Source: Erinaceus europaeus (Eukaryota > Chordata > Mammalia > Eulipotyphla > Erinaceidae). From it: DNA of 64,000 nucleotides. Shown here piece by piece: positions 8,740-19,040 of this stretch. Where the stretch lies: contig NC_080171.1 in the NCBI RefSeq assembly GCF_950295315.1, positions 116,121,064-116,185,063 of the forward strand, given 5' to 3'. The number at the start of each line of letters is the position of its first letter. The first letter of the stretch is position 1. Below the pieces are notes generated by a model. The model searched no databases. It had not been told where the DNA came from and saw only the letters and a list, made by a program, of their open reading frames with translations. The translations under genes and the position numbers were made by a program.

Positions 8740-9283
8740 ACTTTAGCTGCCGGCGCTTCTGGGCGGCGCAGGCGCAGATCGGCTCCCGGAGGGCGGTGTC
8801 ACAGCGGCACCTGGCGGCTGGCGAGGAGGCGCCCCATGCACTGGGCGACCCGGGGGGCGTCCCGGGAGGCTCGCGGCGGGTCACGGGGCGCCGGGGGTGC
8901 GTGGCAGCTGTTAGACGGGCGGGGCGCACCGGCGGCGGTGGGAGGGGAAGGGGCGAGGGGCGGCCTCGCCTTGGCTCGTCCTGCACCTTTGTCTCGGGCG
9001 CCTTGCTGTCGGGTGGGCAGGGCGGCAGGGCTCGCCCCCGGGGTCCTTACTGCTCGGCCGCGGGCTCCCCGGGGCCCCCAAAGCCCCGGGACGGAGCCGA
9101 GAGCCCTGTGAGTGCTCGCTGCAATGCACGCACCTGTGCAAGCTCTCCCGCACCTGTGGCGGTCACCCAGCGTGCCCTCTTCACTCTTCTGATCGTGAAG
9201 AACCACAGATAAATAGAATCTTGCACTTGACAATCTCTTTGTAATTACGTCTTTAGGTCAACTAGAGAGCCTTTATGTCTTTA

Positions 9284-9414
9284 TTCGTATGAAAGGGGGA
9301 AGGGGAAGCAAGCGAGGAACAGAGCATCCCTCCCGGCACGTGCAGTGGTTGCGATGAGCTCAGGGCTTCGTGCTTTTAGGTCCAGAGATCTGGCACCTTG
9401 TACCACCTCCTGAA
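9284..9414 (-). mobile_element. SINE family C, old copy
   Basis: GGCACGTGCAGTGGTTG, GAGCTCAGGGCTTCGTGCTT and TACCACCTCCTGA match C reversed with many changes. Confidence 0.55.
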
Positions 9415-9416
9415 CT

Positions 9417-9524
9417 TGGTTTATTTATGCGCCAGAGCTGCTCAGCCCTCACTTTGGAGCTTCAGGCATGAAAAGTCATCTTTGCAATAGCCATTAAGCG
9501 ATCTCTCCGGTGCACAGCGCCGTC
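9417..9524 (-). mobile_element. SINE family D, old copy
   Basis: GCCAGAGCTGCTCAGCCCTC, TTCAGGCATGAAAAGTC and AATAGCCATTAAGCGATCTC. Confidence 0.6.
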
Positions 9525-9660
9525 TCTTTAGAAATGATAGGTCTGTCCACATATATTCCCAGTGTTGTCGAGTGCTTGGTGACTTAAATTCTGCCCCTGT
9601 TGTTCGGGTTCACTCTGTACAGTAAACACAAAACAAGAGCTTTCCTGTAAATCTGGGTAG

Positions 9661-9712
9661 CCTCCTTCCTTCCTTCCTTCCTTCCTTCCTTCCTTCCTTT
9701 CTTTTCTTTCTT
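9661..9712 (+). repeat. (TTCC)n microsatellite
   Basis: About ten CCTT units grading into TTTC-rich sequence. Confidence 0.9.
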
Positions 9713-10320
9713 TCCTCTCCCCTGTTCCGTTCAGTTAGATAACAGCTAAAAAGTGTTCGCATTGCCAGGTTTGTGTGGCAGTAAAGTGTGAAGAGTTCCG
9801 AGGAGTAAAAGCTCTTTCCGTGAGATGAGGGAGTCGGGTCTCCCAGTCTATGTCCTTCAGCCATTATATTCAGAATGTAACGTTTTCTTAAACACACTAG
9901 CAGTCAGTACCATAAATTCCCTGACCCATGTGAATGCTGAGTGTGTCCACACAGGAAGAATGTTTGCAGGTACTTTTTCAGTTGTAGAAAAAATTAACTG
10001 CGGATTCTAGTATGTGAGACCCTGCCAGCTGTGTCTTCTCCAGTTACATGCGGTTTCCCAGAGGCTGCTCTTTCCAAGTTGCTAGTGATAAGTCATAATG
10101 TGTATTTGAGAAAAGAACACTGAATGCTACATCTTAGGCTAGGCTAACTTTTTTTTTTTTGGTTAAATGATTTTTTTTTTTTTTTTTTTTTTTACCATAT
10201 ACTTGACAAAAACAAGTTGTAATCCCTTCTTTCCAGATAAATGCTCTCAGGGAAGTGAACATTTCATGATTTAGTTTCAGGGAGTTGGAGAAGCTAGTGT
10301 ATGGGCTTTTGTGCAGAAAT
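9713..10320. other. Unique intron 1 sequence
   Basis: AT-rich with two T-runs (10150-10160, 10170-10193); no repeat body or exon signal recognised. Confidence 0.5.
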
Positions 10321-10592
10321 TTTTTTTTAAATTATGTTTTATACATATTTATTCCCTTTTGTTGGTCTTGTTTTATTGTTGTAGTTATTATTGTTCTTAT
10401 TGATGTTGTTGTTGGATAGGACACAGAGAGAGAAATGGAGAGAGGAGGGGAAGACAGAGGGGGAGAGAAAGATAGACACCTGCAGACCTGCTTCACTGCC
10501 TGTGAAGCAGGTGGGGAGCCAGGGGCTTGAACCAGGATCCTTCTGCCAGTTCTTGTGCTTTGTGCCACGTGCACTTACTACCGCGCGACTCC
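10321..10592 (-). mobile_element. SINE family A with internal deletion
   Basis: Lacks the second half of the GAAGCGACTCCCCTGCAGG block; the rest is typical and ends CGCGCGACTCCC. Confidence 0.85.
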
Positions 10593-10645
10593 CAAAAGTG
10601 AATTTAAAAAATATATATATATATGGCCAGGGGTAGATAGCTTAG

Positions 10646-10800
10646 GGTGGGGTGGATAGCATAATGGTTATGCAAAGAGTCTCTCATGCCTGAGGCTCCA
10701 GACTCCTAGGTTCAGTCCCCCATACCACGATAAGCCAGAGCTGACTAGTGCTCTGGTTTAAAAAAATATATGTATGTATGTATATATAAATACATGTTTA
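10646..10800 (+). mobile_element. SINE family D with (TATG)n tail
   Basis: GGATAGCATAATGGTTATGC to GACTAGTGCTCTGGTTTAAA, then an ATGTATGTATGTATAT tail. Confidence 0.85.
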
Positions 10801-10935
10801 AAAATAAATAAAATGGTGGAGCAATTTTCTACTGCCTCTCAGTTAAAATAAAGTAATCCAATTTAATGGTGTCGGTAGGGAAAGGTAGCTAAAATAAAAT
10901 AATTGTGTAACTTCTTTAAAAGTTTTAGTGATTGG

Positions 10936-11051
10936 CGGGGCAGATAGCATAATGGTTATGCAAAGAGACTCATGCCTGAGGCTCCAAAGTCCCAGGTTCA
11001 GTCCTCTGCACCACCATAAACCAGAACTGAGCCGTGCTCTGGTTAAAAAAC
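10936..11051 (+). mobile_element. SINE family D
   Basis: Complete; flanked by AGTTTTAGT at 10921-10929 and 11052-11060. Confidence 0.9.
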
Positions 11052-11060
11052 AGTTTTAGT

Positions 11061-11330
11061 AGGGAGTCGGCCTTGGGTTAAGTGCACCTGGCGCAAAGTG
11101 TAAAGCCCGGCATAAGGGTCCCTCCCGGTTTGAGCCTCTGGCTCCCCACCTGCAGGGGAGTCACTTCACAGGTGGTGAAGCAGGTCTGCAGTTGTCTGTC
11201 TTTCTCTCCCCCTTTCTGTTTTCTCCTCCTCTCTCCATTTCTCTGTCCTCTCCAACGACGATGACATCAATAACAATAATAACTACAACAATAAAACAAG
11301 GGCAACAAAAGGGAATAAATAACTTAAAAA
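11061..11330 (+). mobile_element. SINE family A
   Basis: Head GGGAGTCGGCCTTGGGTTAA with a deletion, full body and tail. Followed by a third AGTTTTAGT (11331-11339), so it landed on the target duplication of the D element before it. Confidence 0.9.
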
Positions 11331-11403
11331 AGTTTTAGTGACTTCCTGTTAACTCACAATGCAAATCCAAGTCCTACTTATGCCTTACACAACTATCCTG
11401 CTT

Positions 11404-11935
11404 TTTAAAAAATTTCTTTATTGGGGAATCAATGTTTTACATTCAACAGTAAATACAATAGTTTGTACATGCATAACATTTCCCAGTTTTCTGTATAACA
11501 GTACAACCCCCAACTAGGTCCTCTGTCAACCTCCTTGGACCTGTAATCTCCCCACCCACCCATTCCAGTCTTTTACTTTGATGCAATATGCCAATTCCAG
11601 TTCAGGTTCTACTTGTGTTTTCTTTTCTGATCTTGTTTTTCAAGATCTCACTCTCTGCCTGAGAGTGAAATCGTCCCATACTCATCCTTTTGTTTCTGAC
11701 TTATTTCATTTAACATGAATTTTTCAAGGTCCATCCAAGATGGGCTAAAAATGAAGTCACCATTTGTTATAGCTGAGTAGTGTTTCATTGTGTATATATA
11801 CACCACAACTTGCTCAGCCACTCATCTGTTGTTGGACACCTGGGTTGCTTCCAGGTATTAGCTATTACAAATTGTGCTGCCAAGAACATATGTGTACACA
11901 GAGCTTTTGGGATGGGTGCTGCTTTTCATATTCTT
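11404..11935 (-). mobile_element. L1, 5'-truncated (3' UTR and end of ORF2)
   Basis: Left end TTTCTTTATTGGGGAATCAA is the reversed L1 terminus. Further right come CTGAGTAGTGTTTCATTGTG and ACAACTTGCTCAGCCACTC, the standard reversed end of mammalian L1 ORF2. Confidence 0.9.
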
Positions 11936-12431
11936 TTTCTCTCTCCACTAGGTTCCCTGAACTGTGTGTGCATGCTTCCTCTTAGACCTTCATAAGTGTA
12001 GTTCTCTCTTCCTTGGCACAACTTTTTACTCTTTTGCTGACCTGCCTCTTGCTCATCCCTAAATTCTCACTTCCTAAGGAAGTCTTCCTGACAAGCTCAT
12101 GCTGGCTCTGATCCTGGGACATACTTCCGGTGGCATCCCATGACTTCCCCTTTCATTGAATGTAACACAGCTATGGATTCTTCAGGGAACTTCATTTGCA
12201 TTAAGCAAACCACTGCAAAACAGGAAGTACTTATGTGAACTTTCTGCTTTGTATATTATTACAACAGCGGTTGGTATTTATGAAACTTTTGGGTGAAAAT
12301 TGTGCTTTGTGGGGGGCACATTGGGCTAGGAAAAGAAAAGCCTTACTCTTGAGAAATAATTAGGTATGACTTCAAAACTAGGCTTAGTGGGTGGTATAAG
12401 AGCTTTTACTTTATTGAAATTTTTGCAGGTA
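11936..12431. other. Unique intron 1 sequence
   Basis: No repeat or exon-like signal recognised. Confidence 0.5.
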
Positions 12432-12550
12432 GTAGTGGAGGAAATAGCTCAGTTAATAGAATGCAAAACTATTCACGTCTGAGGTTCCCTCTTCAGTCCT
12501 TGGTATCTATATCAGAGTGGTGCTCTGGCCTCCCCCCGCCCCCCATCACA
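12432..12550 (+). mobile_element. Degenerate SINE, F- or D-like
   Basis: GGAAATAGCTCAGTTAATAG head and AGTGGTGCTCTGGCC end. Confidence 0.45.
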
Positions 12551-12675
12551 TGAATGTATTTCTGGTTCATGAATTATATACTGGAAATACTATTTCTGTT
12601 CTGAAACTCCAGCCCACTATTTCCTTTCATCCATTGATCAGTTGCCTTTCTGACATGTTTTGTTAATACGAGAGT

Positions 12676-12943
12676 TTTAAAAAATATTTATTTCCTTTTG
12701 TTGCCTTTTTTTTTGTTATTGTTGTAGTTATTATTGCTGTTGTTATTGATGTCGTCATTGTTGGATAGGACAGAGAGAAATGGAGAGAGGAGGGGAAGAC
12801 AGAGGGGGAGAGAAAGACAGACACCTGCAGACCTGCTTCACCTGTAAAGTGACTCCCCTGCAGGTGGAGAGCTGGGGGCTCAAACCAGGATCCTAACTCC
12901 GGTTCTTGCGCTTTGTGCCACCTGCACTTAACCCGCTGCGCTG
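12676..12943 (-). mobile_element. SINE family A
   Basis: Complete apart from the last head bases; contains GGGGCTCAAACCAGGATCC and ACCCGCTGCGCTGCG. Confidence 0.9.
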
Positions 12944-13074
12944 CGAGATTTCTTAGGACTGTGTTATGGGATTAAAGCAGAGCAGACTATTTGAATTTAT
13001 CTTCACTACCTCATCAAAGCTTTGTGGAGCAAGTGCCAGTGCTTTGCACAGAGCCAGGTATTCAGTCAACTCTT

Positions 13075-13511
13075 TTTTTTTTCTTTTTTATTTAAGAAAG
13101 GATTAATTAACAAAACCATAGGGTAGGAGGGGTACAGCTCCACACAATTCCCACCACCCAATCTCCATATCCCATCCCCTCCCCTGATAGCTTTCCCATT
13201 CTCTATCCCTCTGGGAGCATGGACCCAGGGTCATTGTGGGTTGTAGAAGGTGGAAGGTCTGGCTTCTGTAATTGCTTCCCTGCTGAACATGGGCATTGAC
13301 TGGTCGGTCCATACTCCCAGTCTGCCTCTCTCTTTCCCTAGTAGGGTGTGTCTCTGGGGAAGCGGAGCTCCAGGACACATTGGTGGGGTCTTCAGTCCAG
13401 GGAAGCCTGGCCAGCATCCTGATGACATCTGGAACCTGGTGATGTTTCCAGAAGATGTGGTCAGAGCTCAAGCCACTAGCAGCTTCTCAGTCCGCCATCT
13501 TCCGGGAACCT
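13075..13511 (-). mobile_element. Element X, complete insertion; candidate spliced L1 retrocopy
   Basis: A 437-bp unit with a T-run (A tail on the minus strand) and TTAAATAAAAAA end, flanked by the target duplication GTCAACTCTT (13065-13074, 13512-13521). On the minus strand it begins AGGTTCCCGGAAGATGGCGG, like mammalian L1 5' UTRs. The first 69 nt join, at 13443/13442, sequence that in the copy at 26456-27385 follows CTCTCTTTTCAG. That pattern suggests an exon-exon joint copied into DNA. Its long open frame (13103-13471) has no ATG start shared with other copies. Confidence 0.75.
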
Positions 13512-13534
13512 GTCAACTCTTAAGTATTTGTTAA

Positions 13535-13682
13535 ATGATGGCTGGAGAGGAAGCTGAACTGGGAGAACATTGGATTTGTATAGCTGAGGTTCCTGGTTTG
13601 ATCTCTAGTACCATGGTGCTCTGGCTTTTCTCTCTGTCTTGTCTGAAACTCAGTCTCTCAGGTGCAGTAAATAAAAGAAATC
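13535..13682 (+). mobile_element. Degenerate tRNA-type SINE
   Basis: CCTGGTTTGATCTCTAGTACC and ATGGTGCTCTGGC recall C/D families. Confidence 0.45.
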
Positions 13683-13888
13683 TTGGGGCTGGGTGGTGGC
13701 GCACCTGGTTAAGTGCACATGTTACAGTGTGCAAGGACCTGGGTTCAGTTCCCACCTGCAGGGGGAAAGCTTCTTGGGTGTTGAAGCAGGGCTACAGGTG
13801 TCTCTGTTTCTCTCCCCATTCCTCTCAATTTCTGCCTGTCTCTGTCCAATAAATAAAGATAATGAAAAAAATTAAAAGTAAATAAATG
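13683..13888 (+). mobile_element. SINE family B, full length
   Basis: GGGCTGGGTGGTGGCGCACC, AGGGGGAAAGCTTCTT, CCAATAAATAAAGATAAT. Confidence 0.9.
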
Positions 13889-14854
13889 AAAGAGACACTT
13901 AAATAAATTTTGTTGAATGGATGTGCTCTCATTAGAGATGGGTGACTTGCTGTCTACATAACTTGGGAAAATCCCAAAAGACATGTTGGAAATGGGAGAA
14001 ACCAAAAGGGATAGTTGTTGGAGCCTGACACAAAGGTAGGCAGAAGCTGATGAGCTTAAGAACTCGAACATGGATGAATTGGCCTTGAACAGGGCACTGT
14101 TGGCTTCAGCAAGATTGTTGGAAGAGCTTAATTCAGTCCTCCTGACAACAGATTAACATTAATGAATTCCGAGGTTAATTCTGACCCTTCGAGATTTTAT
14201 TTATTTTTTTATCTTTCTGTATTATTGCTACTGTTACTTGCTTATCCTTTAGTCACTTCTGTTTGCTGTCTCAGTCAGGATAATGCATGGGAAGAATCCA
14301 GAGAAAAAGAACCAGGTTTTGTTAACCTAAATTGGGGGAGGGAGTAAGGAAATGGCGAAAGCTAAATCATGGAATATTTCTAGAAAGTGTAATTAACAGG
14401 GATTAAGAACCATGGGCTTCATATTCCCTAACCATTGTTTGATCCTCGTGTTCAATGCTATACATGACTGTATGGTCTCTTGACCTGTCACACTCCTTGA
14501 ATTTCTTTGAAATGTGCATTCTTTCTCCTATTTGGGGGTCTTCACACATGTTAGACATACTCAGTGCCTATCTTCTCTATTTGGAAACATCTTAAAAGAC
14601 TAGACTCTAGTCTTCTTGGGCAATGCTGTACTTTTTTCTCCCATCACTGGTCTCATCTATAGCCTCTTACTGGAATATGAATCACATTGGTGTAACTGTC
14701 TACTTGTCTGTCGAGCTCCCTGAGTGTTGCTTCATTTTTCTTCTCTTCTCCACCCATCTGTCTGTTGGACTGAGGCCTGATAGATGTTCAGTAAGTGTTA
14801 ACTAAACAAAAGAATACTGCAAACCACTTATTTGTTTTTGTAATATGTTATTAT
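13889..14854. other. Unique intron 1 sequence (nearly 1 kb)
   Basis: The longest repeat-poor stretch of intron 1. I see no open frame with homology, no splice-flanked exon and no RNA gene. It could harbour conserved noncoding elements; not testable here. Confidence 0.5.
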
Positions 14855-15050
14855 TTAAAAAATTGTCGCTATTTATTGGCTAGAGACAGCTAGAAATCGA
14901 GAGGGCAGGGGGAGACAGGGAGAGAGATAGACACCTGCAGCCCTGCTTCACCACTCACAAAGCTTTCCCCCTGCACGTAGGCTCTGGGGGCTCAAACCTG
15001 GGTCCTTTCACATTGTGACATGTGTGCTCAACCAGGTGTTCCAACACCTG
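14855..15050 (-). mobile_element. SINE family B
   Basis: GCTAGAGACAGCTAGAAATC, GCAGCCCTGCTTCACC, GGCTCAAACCTGGGTCC. Confidence 0.85.
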
Positions 15051-15067
15051 GCAAGTAATAGTAATTT

Positions 15068-15336
15068 AAAATATATTTTTAAAATATTTATTTCCTTTTG
15101 TTGCCCTTGTTGTTTTATTGTTGTGGTTGTTGTTGTTATTGATGTCGTTGTTGGATAGGACAGAGAGAAATGGAGAGAGGAGGGGAAGACAGAGGGGGAG
15201 AGAAAGATAGACACCTGCAGACCTGCTTCACCGCCTGTGAAGCGACTCCCCTGCAGGTGGGGAGCTGGGGGCTCCAACAGGGAGCCTTAGGCTGGTCCTT
15301 GCACTTTGCACCACCTGTGTTACCACCCAGACTCCC
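15068..15336 (-). mobile_element. SINE family A
   Basis: Flanked by AGTAATAG (15054-15061 and 15337-15344). B-box region altered to GGCTCCAACAGGGAGCC. Confidence 0.9.
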
Positions 15337-15352
15337 AGTAATAGCTCCCCCC

Positions 15353-15617
15353 CCTTTTGTTGCCCTTGTTGTTGCAGCCTTGTTGTGGTTATTATTGTTA
15401 TTGTTGATGTCATCATTGTTGCATAGGACAGAGAGAAATGGAGAGAGGAGGGGAAGACAGAGAGCGGAGAGAAAGATAGACACCTGCAGACCTGCTTCAC
15501 CACCTGTGAAGTAATTCCCCTGCAGGTGGGGAGCCAGGGCTCGAACCGGGATCCTTATGCCAGTCCTTGCACTTCGTGCCACGTGCGCTTAAGCCGCTGG
15601 GCTACAGCCCGACCCCC
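15353..15617 (-). mobile_element. SINE family A
   Basis: Same orientation as the previous copy and followed by a third AGTAATAG (15618-15625). Head reads GGGCTACAGCCCGACCCCC. Confidence 0.9.
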
Positions 15618-15639
15618 AGTAATAGTTATTTTAATAAGA

Positions 15640-15758
15640 GAAATAAAGAGAACACTGGTCAACTCTGCACTAGGGTGTTGCTGGGGATTGAACCCGGGAC
15701 CTCAGAGCCTCCTGCATGAGGGTCTTTGGCATAATCATTATGCTGTCTCCCTGGCCCC
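15640..15758 (-). mobile_element. SINE family D-like, old
   Basis: GGGGATTGAACCCGGGACC, GCATGAGGGTCTTTGGCATAA, ATTATGCTGTCTCCCTGGCC. Confidence 0.6.
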
Positions 15759-15768
15759 AACTCACTTG

Positions 15769-15815
<47 letters not shown>

Positions 15816-15816
15816 T
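15769..15816 (+). repeat. (TTTA)n microsatellite
   Basis: About twelve TTTA units at the tail side of the adjacent reversed D element. Confidence 0.9.
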
Positions 15817-15935
15817 GTTAACCAAAGCACTGCTTGGCTCTGGTTTGTGATGGTTCTGGAGATTGAACCTGGGACTTCCAAACTTCAGGCATGAAAGTTG
15901 TTTGTATAACCATTATGTTATTTCTCCAGCCTTCT
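15817..15935 (-). mobile_element. SINE family D
   Basis: CAAAGCACTGCTTGGCTCTG, GATTGAACCTGGGACTTCC, ATAACCATTATGTTATTTC. Confidence 0.8.
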
Positions 15936-16016
15936 GCACCCTATTTAAATGACTGCATCTTGGTTTATTTCAGTTCTGTCATTTACAGTTGAGGAGGTTA
16001 CCACCCCCTTTTTTAA

Positions 16017-16223
16017 TATCAACTTTATTTATTTTTATTTATTATCAGGTAGAGACAGATGGAAACTGAGGGGGTAGGGAGACAGAGAGCAAGAGACAGA
16101 CATCTGCAGCCCTGCTTCACCAGTTGTGAAGCTTTCCCTCTGCAGGTGGGGACCAGGGACTTGGCCCAGGTCCTTGCACAGTGTACTGTGAGTGCTTAAC
16201 CAGGTGTGCCACTGCTTGGCCCT
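16017..16223 (-). mobile_element. SINE family B
   Basis: GGTAGAGACAGATGGAAACTG, GCAGCCCTGCTTCACCAG, TTAACCAGGTGTGCCACTG. Confidence 0.85.
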
Positions 16224-16361
16224 GGAGATACCCTTTCAGTGTGAGGTTGTATTTATTAAAATGATGTCACTCATTAGTGGCACAGTTGGACTCAGATCTG
16301 TTTTAGCGTTGTCTGATCTAGCAGTTTGGCCAATATATACATTTTAGATTTGTGTATGTGT

Positions 16362-16768
16362 GAGAGAAAACACACCAGAAGAACATCACTGTAGCACATG
16401 GGATGCCAGGGATTGAACTGGGGACGTGTGTGTGTGTCCCCCTCTGTCACTGTCCCAGGTTATTCCTGGCTTGGTGCTGGCAGTACAAATCCACTGTTCC
16501 TGGCAGACATTTTTTTTTTTTTCCATTTTATTTGATAGGACAGAAAAATTGAGAGAAGAGTGGAAGATAGAGAAAAACATAGACACCTGCAGACCTGCTT
16601 CCCCCCATCCCCCCCGCAGGTGGGGAGCAGGGGACTCCGGCTGGGGTCCTGGCGCAGGGCTTTGCACTTTGCACTATGTGTACTTAACTCAGTGTGTCAC
16701 CACCTGGCTCCCCTGGGGACCTTATTCTTGAGAGTCCAGTATTTTATCCATTGCATCACCTCCTTGGA
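16362..16768 (-). mobile_element. SINE family C split by a family E element
   Basis: C halves lie at 16362-16428 (CACATGGGATGCCAGGGATT) and 16714-16768 (TTGAGAGTCCAGTATTTTATC). TGGGGAC occurs on both sides of the insert. Confidence 0.7.
16453..16713 (-). mobile_element. SINE family E inserted in a C element
   Basis: CCCAGGTTATTCCTGGCTTG starts the extra 3' module; an A-like body follows from about 16530 to the head CACCACCTGGCTCCCC. Confidence 0.75.
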
Positions 16769-17048
16769 TGCCGCTGTTGCTTTTCCTATGATTTGCTTGA
16801 AATTAATGGCACCGCTGGAGAGTCTAATTAAAATCAAGAAACAAGAGGCAATGCATTTACAGTCTCCAGTCTCAAAACACCCCAATTATAGTAGTCCCTC
16901 TTCCTTTGCTATCAAACAGTGTCAAGCAATCTCTGGGATTCATGAAGCAGACTTGAGGGGCTATGGGTCCCTTGCAGTTGTATGCTAGATTGTGCATAGG
17001 CACTTGGGTATATGTTTTTGGTGATTCTGTTTCTTTGGTCAGATTCTT

Positions 17049-17462
17049 CTTCTTCTTCTTCTCCTTCTTCCTCTGCTTCTTCCTCTTCTTCTTCTTCTCC
17101 TTCTTCTTTTTGTTACATGTTTTTTTTTTGTTTGTTTGTTTTTTGCCTCCAGGGTTATTGCTGGAGCTCCGTGCCAGCACTAATAGCCCACTGCTCCTGG
17201 AGGCTATTTTTTCCCTTTTGTTGCCCTTAATTGTGGTTGTTATTATTATGTTGTTATAGCTGTTGCTGAATAGGACAGAGAGAAATTGAGAGAGGAGGGG
17301 AAGACAGAGAGGAGGAGAGAGAGACACTTGCAGACCTGCTTCACCGATTGTGAAGTGACTCCCCTGCAGGTGGGGAGCTGGGGCTCAAACCGGGACCCTT
17401 GCACTGATCCTTGCACTTTGCACCATGTGTGCTTAACCCACTGCGCTACCCTCCGGACCGCC
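17049..17462 (-). mobile_element. SINE family E with a long (CTT)n tail
   Basis: Module CCTCCAGGGTTATTGCTGG to TCCTGGAGGC (17148-17204), then the A-like body. The target duplication GGTCAGATTCTT (17037-17048 and again near 17465-17476) puts the (CTT)n stretch inside the insertion as its grown tail. Confidence 0.85.
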
Positions 17463-17477
17463 TTGGGTCAGATTCTT

Positions 17478-17940
17478 AAACAGACTTCTATGGCTCCTCA
17501 CAAAGATAAGGACCACTGTGCTAATGGAAAGCTGTCTTGGGAAGGGTGTCCCAACAGAGGGCATATTTAGTCAGAAGCCATCTTGTGTTTTGTTTTGGTG
17601 TCTGTTACAGAAATCCAGATAGTTGCATTTGCCCCCTGGCTTGCTTTTAGCCTCACCTCCTTTCTTGATTTTGAACCTCCGACAGTCCTTGGTGGCTTCT
17701 CTCAGGTCATCACTACCCAGAATTTCTTATTCTCATTTCAGTCACTGTAGCTTTCTTTCCGTGCCTGCTCTCTCTCTACTCTCTTATTCTGCTCACTGCC
17801 TTCCAAAGATTGATCAGATAGGTGCTCAGGTAATAAGGTCTAGGAAAGCAAAACAAGAATCCACATAAGTTTGCTCTTTACTGTCTCAAATAAACATACA
17901 TAGGATTTGCTTCTTCAGAAATTTGTTTTAAAAAGATTCC
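17478..17940. other. Unique intron 1 sequence
   Basis: No repeat or coding feature recognised. Confidence 0.5.
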
Positions 17941-18143
17941 TTTGGCTGGGTGGTGGTGCACCTGGTTAAGTGCACATGTTACAATGCACGAAGATCCAGG
18001 TTCAAGTCCCCGGTCTCCACCTGCAGGAGAAAAGCTTTGCGAGTGGTGAAGCAGTGCTGCAGGTGTCTCTCTGTCTGTCTCTCTCCCTGTCACCCCCATC
18101 CTTCTCGATTTCCGGCTGTCTCTATTCAATAAGAAAATAAGGA
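17941..18143 (+). mobile_element. SINE family B, full length
   Basis: GGCTGGGTGGTGGTGCACCT, AGGTTCAAGTCCCCGG, AGCTTTGCGAGTGGTGAAGC. Confidence 0.9.
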
Positions 18144-18144
18144 T

Positions 18145-18206
18145 CCTTCTCCTTCATCCTCTCCTTCATCCTTCTCCTCCTTCCTCTCTCTCTTTCTCTC
18201 TCTCTT
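18145..18206 (+). repeat. (TCCTTC)n / (CT)n pyrimidine tract
   Basis: Imperfect pyrimidine repeat between a B element and a reversed C element. Confidence 0.8.
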
Positions 18207-18353
18207 TAAATTTCACTTATTAGTGAGGTGAATGGGAGGAGAGAGAGAAAGAGAACCGACCTGCACTCTGGAAACATGTGATGCCAGGGATTGAACTCCA
18301 GAACTCATGCTTGAGGGTCGAACAGTTCATCCACTGTGCCACCTCTCAGGCCT
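18207..18353 (-). mobile_element. SINE family C
   Basis: GAGAGAGAAAGAGAACCGAC, GATGCCAGGGATTGAACTCC, CATCCACTGTGCCACCTCTC. Confidence 0.8.
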
Positions 18354-18360
18354 CAGAATG

Positions 18361-18505
18361 GATTTATTTCACGAGAGAGACAGACACAGAGAAACACACA
18401 CATGCCCCAGGTGTCACATTCTGGCATATGTGATGCTGGGAGTTGAACTCAAAAATCTCTTGTTTAGAAGTCCAGAATTCTGCTACTGCACCACCTCCCA
18501 GGTCA
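18361..18505 (-). mobile_element. SINE family C, old copy
   Basis: GGCATATGTGATGCTGGGAG, GAAGTCCAGAATTCTGC, CACCACCTCCCAGG. Confidence 0.7.
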
Positions 18506-18540
18506 CTGTCTTAGAAACCCTTTTCTTTTTTCCTTCCCCT

Positions 18541-18755
18541 ACCAGGGTTATTTCTTGGCCACAGTGCCTGCAAGAGTCTGCCATTCTCAGCAGCCATGTA
18601 TATATGTACATATGTGTGTGTGTGTGTCCTATAACTCTGCTCTACCACTTATGAAACTCACCCCAGGCCCCTGCAGATGGGGAGTGGGGACTTGAACCCA
18701 GGACCTTGTACATGTGCACTCCACCAAATGAGCCATCACCCTGCCCCCCCCCCCC
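18541..18755 (-). mobile_element. Old SINE with E-like module and B-like body
   Basis: ACCAGGGTTATTTCTTGGCC resembles the E module. CCTGCAGATGGGGAGTGGGG and GGACTTGAACCCAGGACC are body and B box. It contains (TG)n at 18616-18626. Confidence 0.5.
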
Positions 18756-19040
18756 AGAAATTCTTGCCTAAATTTACTGTGCTCTGTTCTGTAAGCTCTA
18801 GGGTAGTTCTACTTACTACTCCATTGAAGTATTTTATTTTCTCCTTGTTAGTGAGAAGCTGTTGGGGTAGAGAATTTTTTTTTTTACCAAAAGGTAAATT
18901 AAAACTTACTGATTATACCCTCCATTATTTTGGATGGTAGTGATTAGCAGTGTGGTAAATAAGTCAGGCATATAAACTAAGCTCAGCTGACAATTTAGGG
19001 AGAAATACAGTCCAACAGGCTAAGTTTAAAGAATATAGAT

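Larger units (their letters stand above)
8150..9140. other. CpG island spanning promoter, exon 1 and start of intron 1
   Basis: The segment is strongly GC-rich with many CG dinucleotides, in sharp contrast to the AT-rich flanks, and has almost no SINE sequence. It surrounds exon 1 of PTPN2. The long open frames here on both strands are by-products of high GC and lack homology I recognise. An A run (8709-8736) interrupts it. Confidence 0.9.

Noticed and set aside
8540..9233. Several 80-200-codon open frames on both strands of the CpG island
   Set aside because: High GC removes stop codons by chance; they overlap in several frames, include the A28 run as poly-Lys or poly-Phe, and match no family I know.
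13103..13471. 122-codon minus-strand open frame in element X, largely open also at 26555-26923 and 30431-30680
   Set aside because: The frame is shared because the copies are young and similar. The older copy at 29606-29836 has stops, there is no common ATG, and in two copies the frame continues into unrelated flanking sequence. Ka/Ks over many copies would be needed to revive it.
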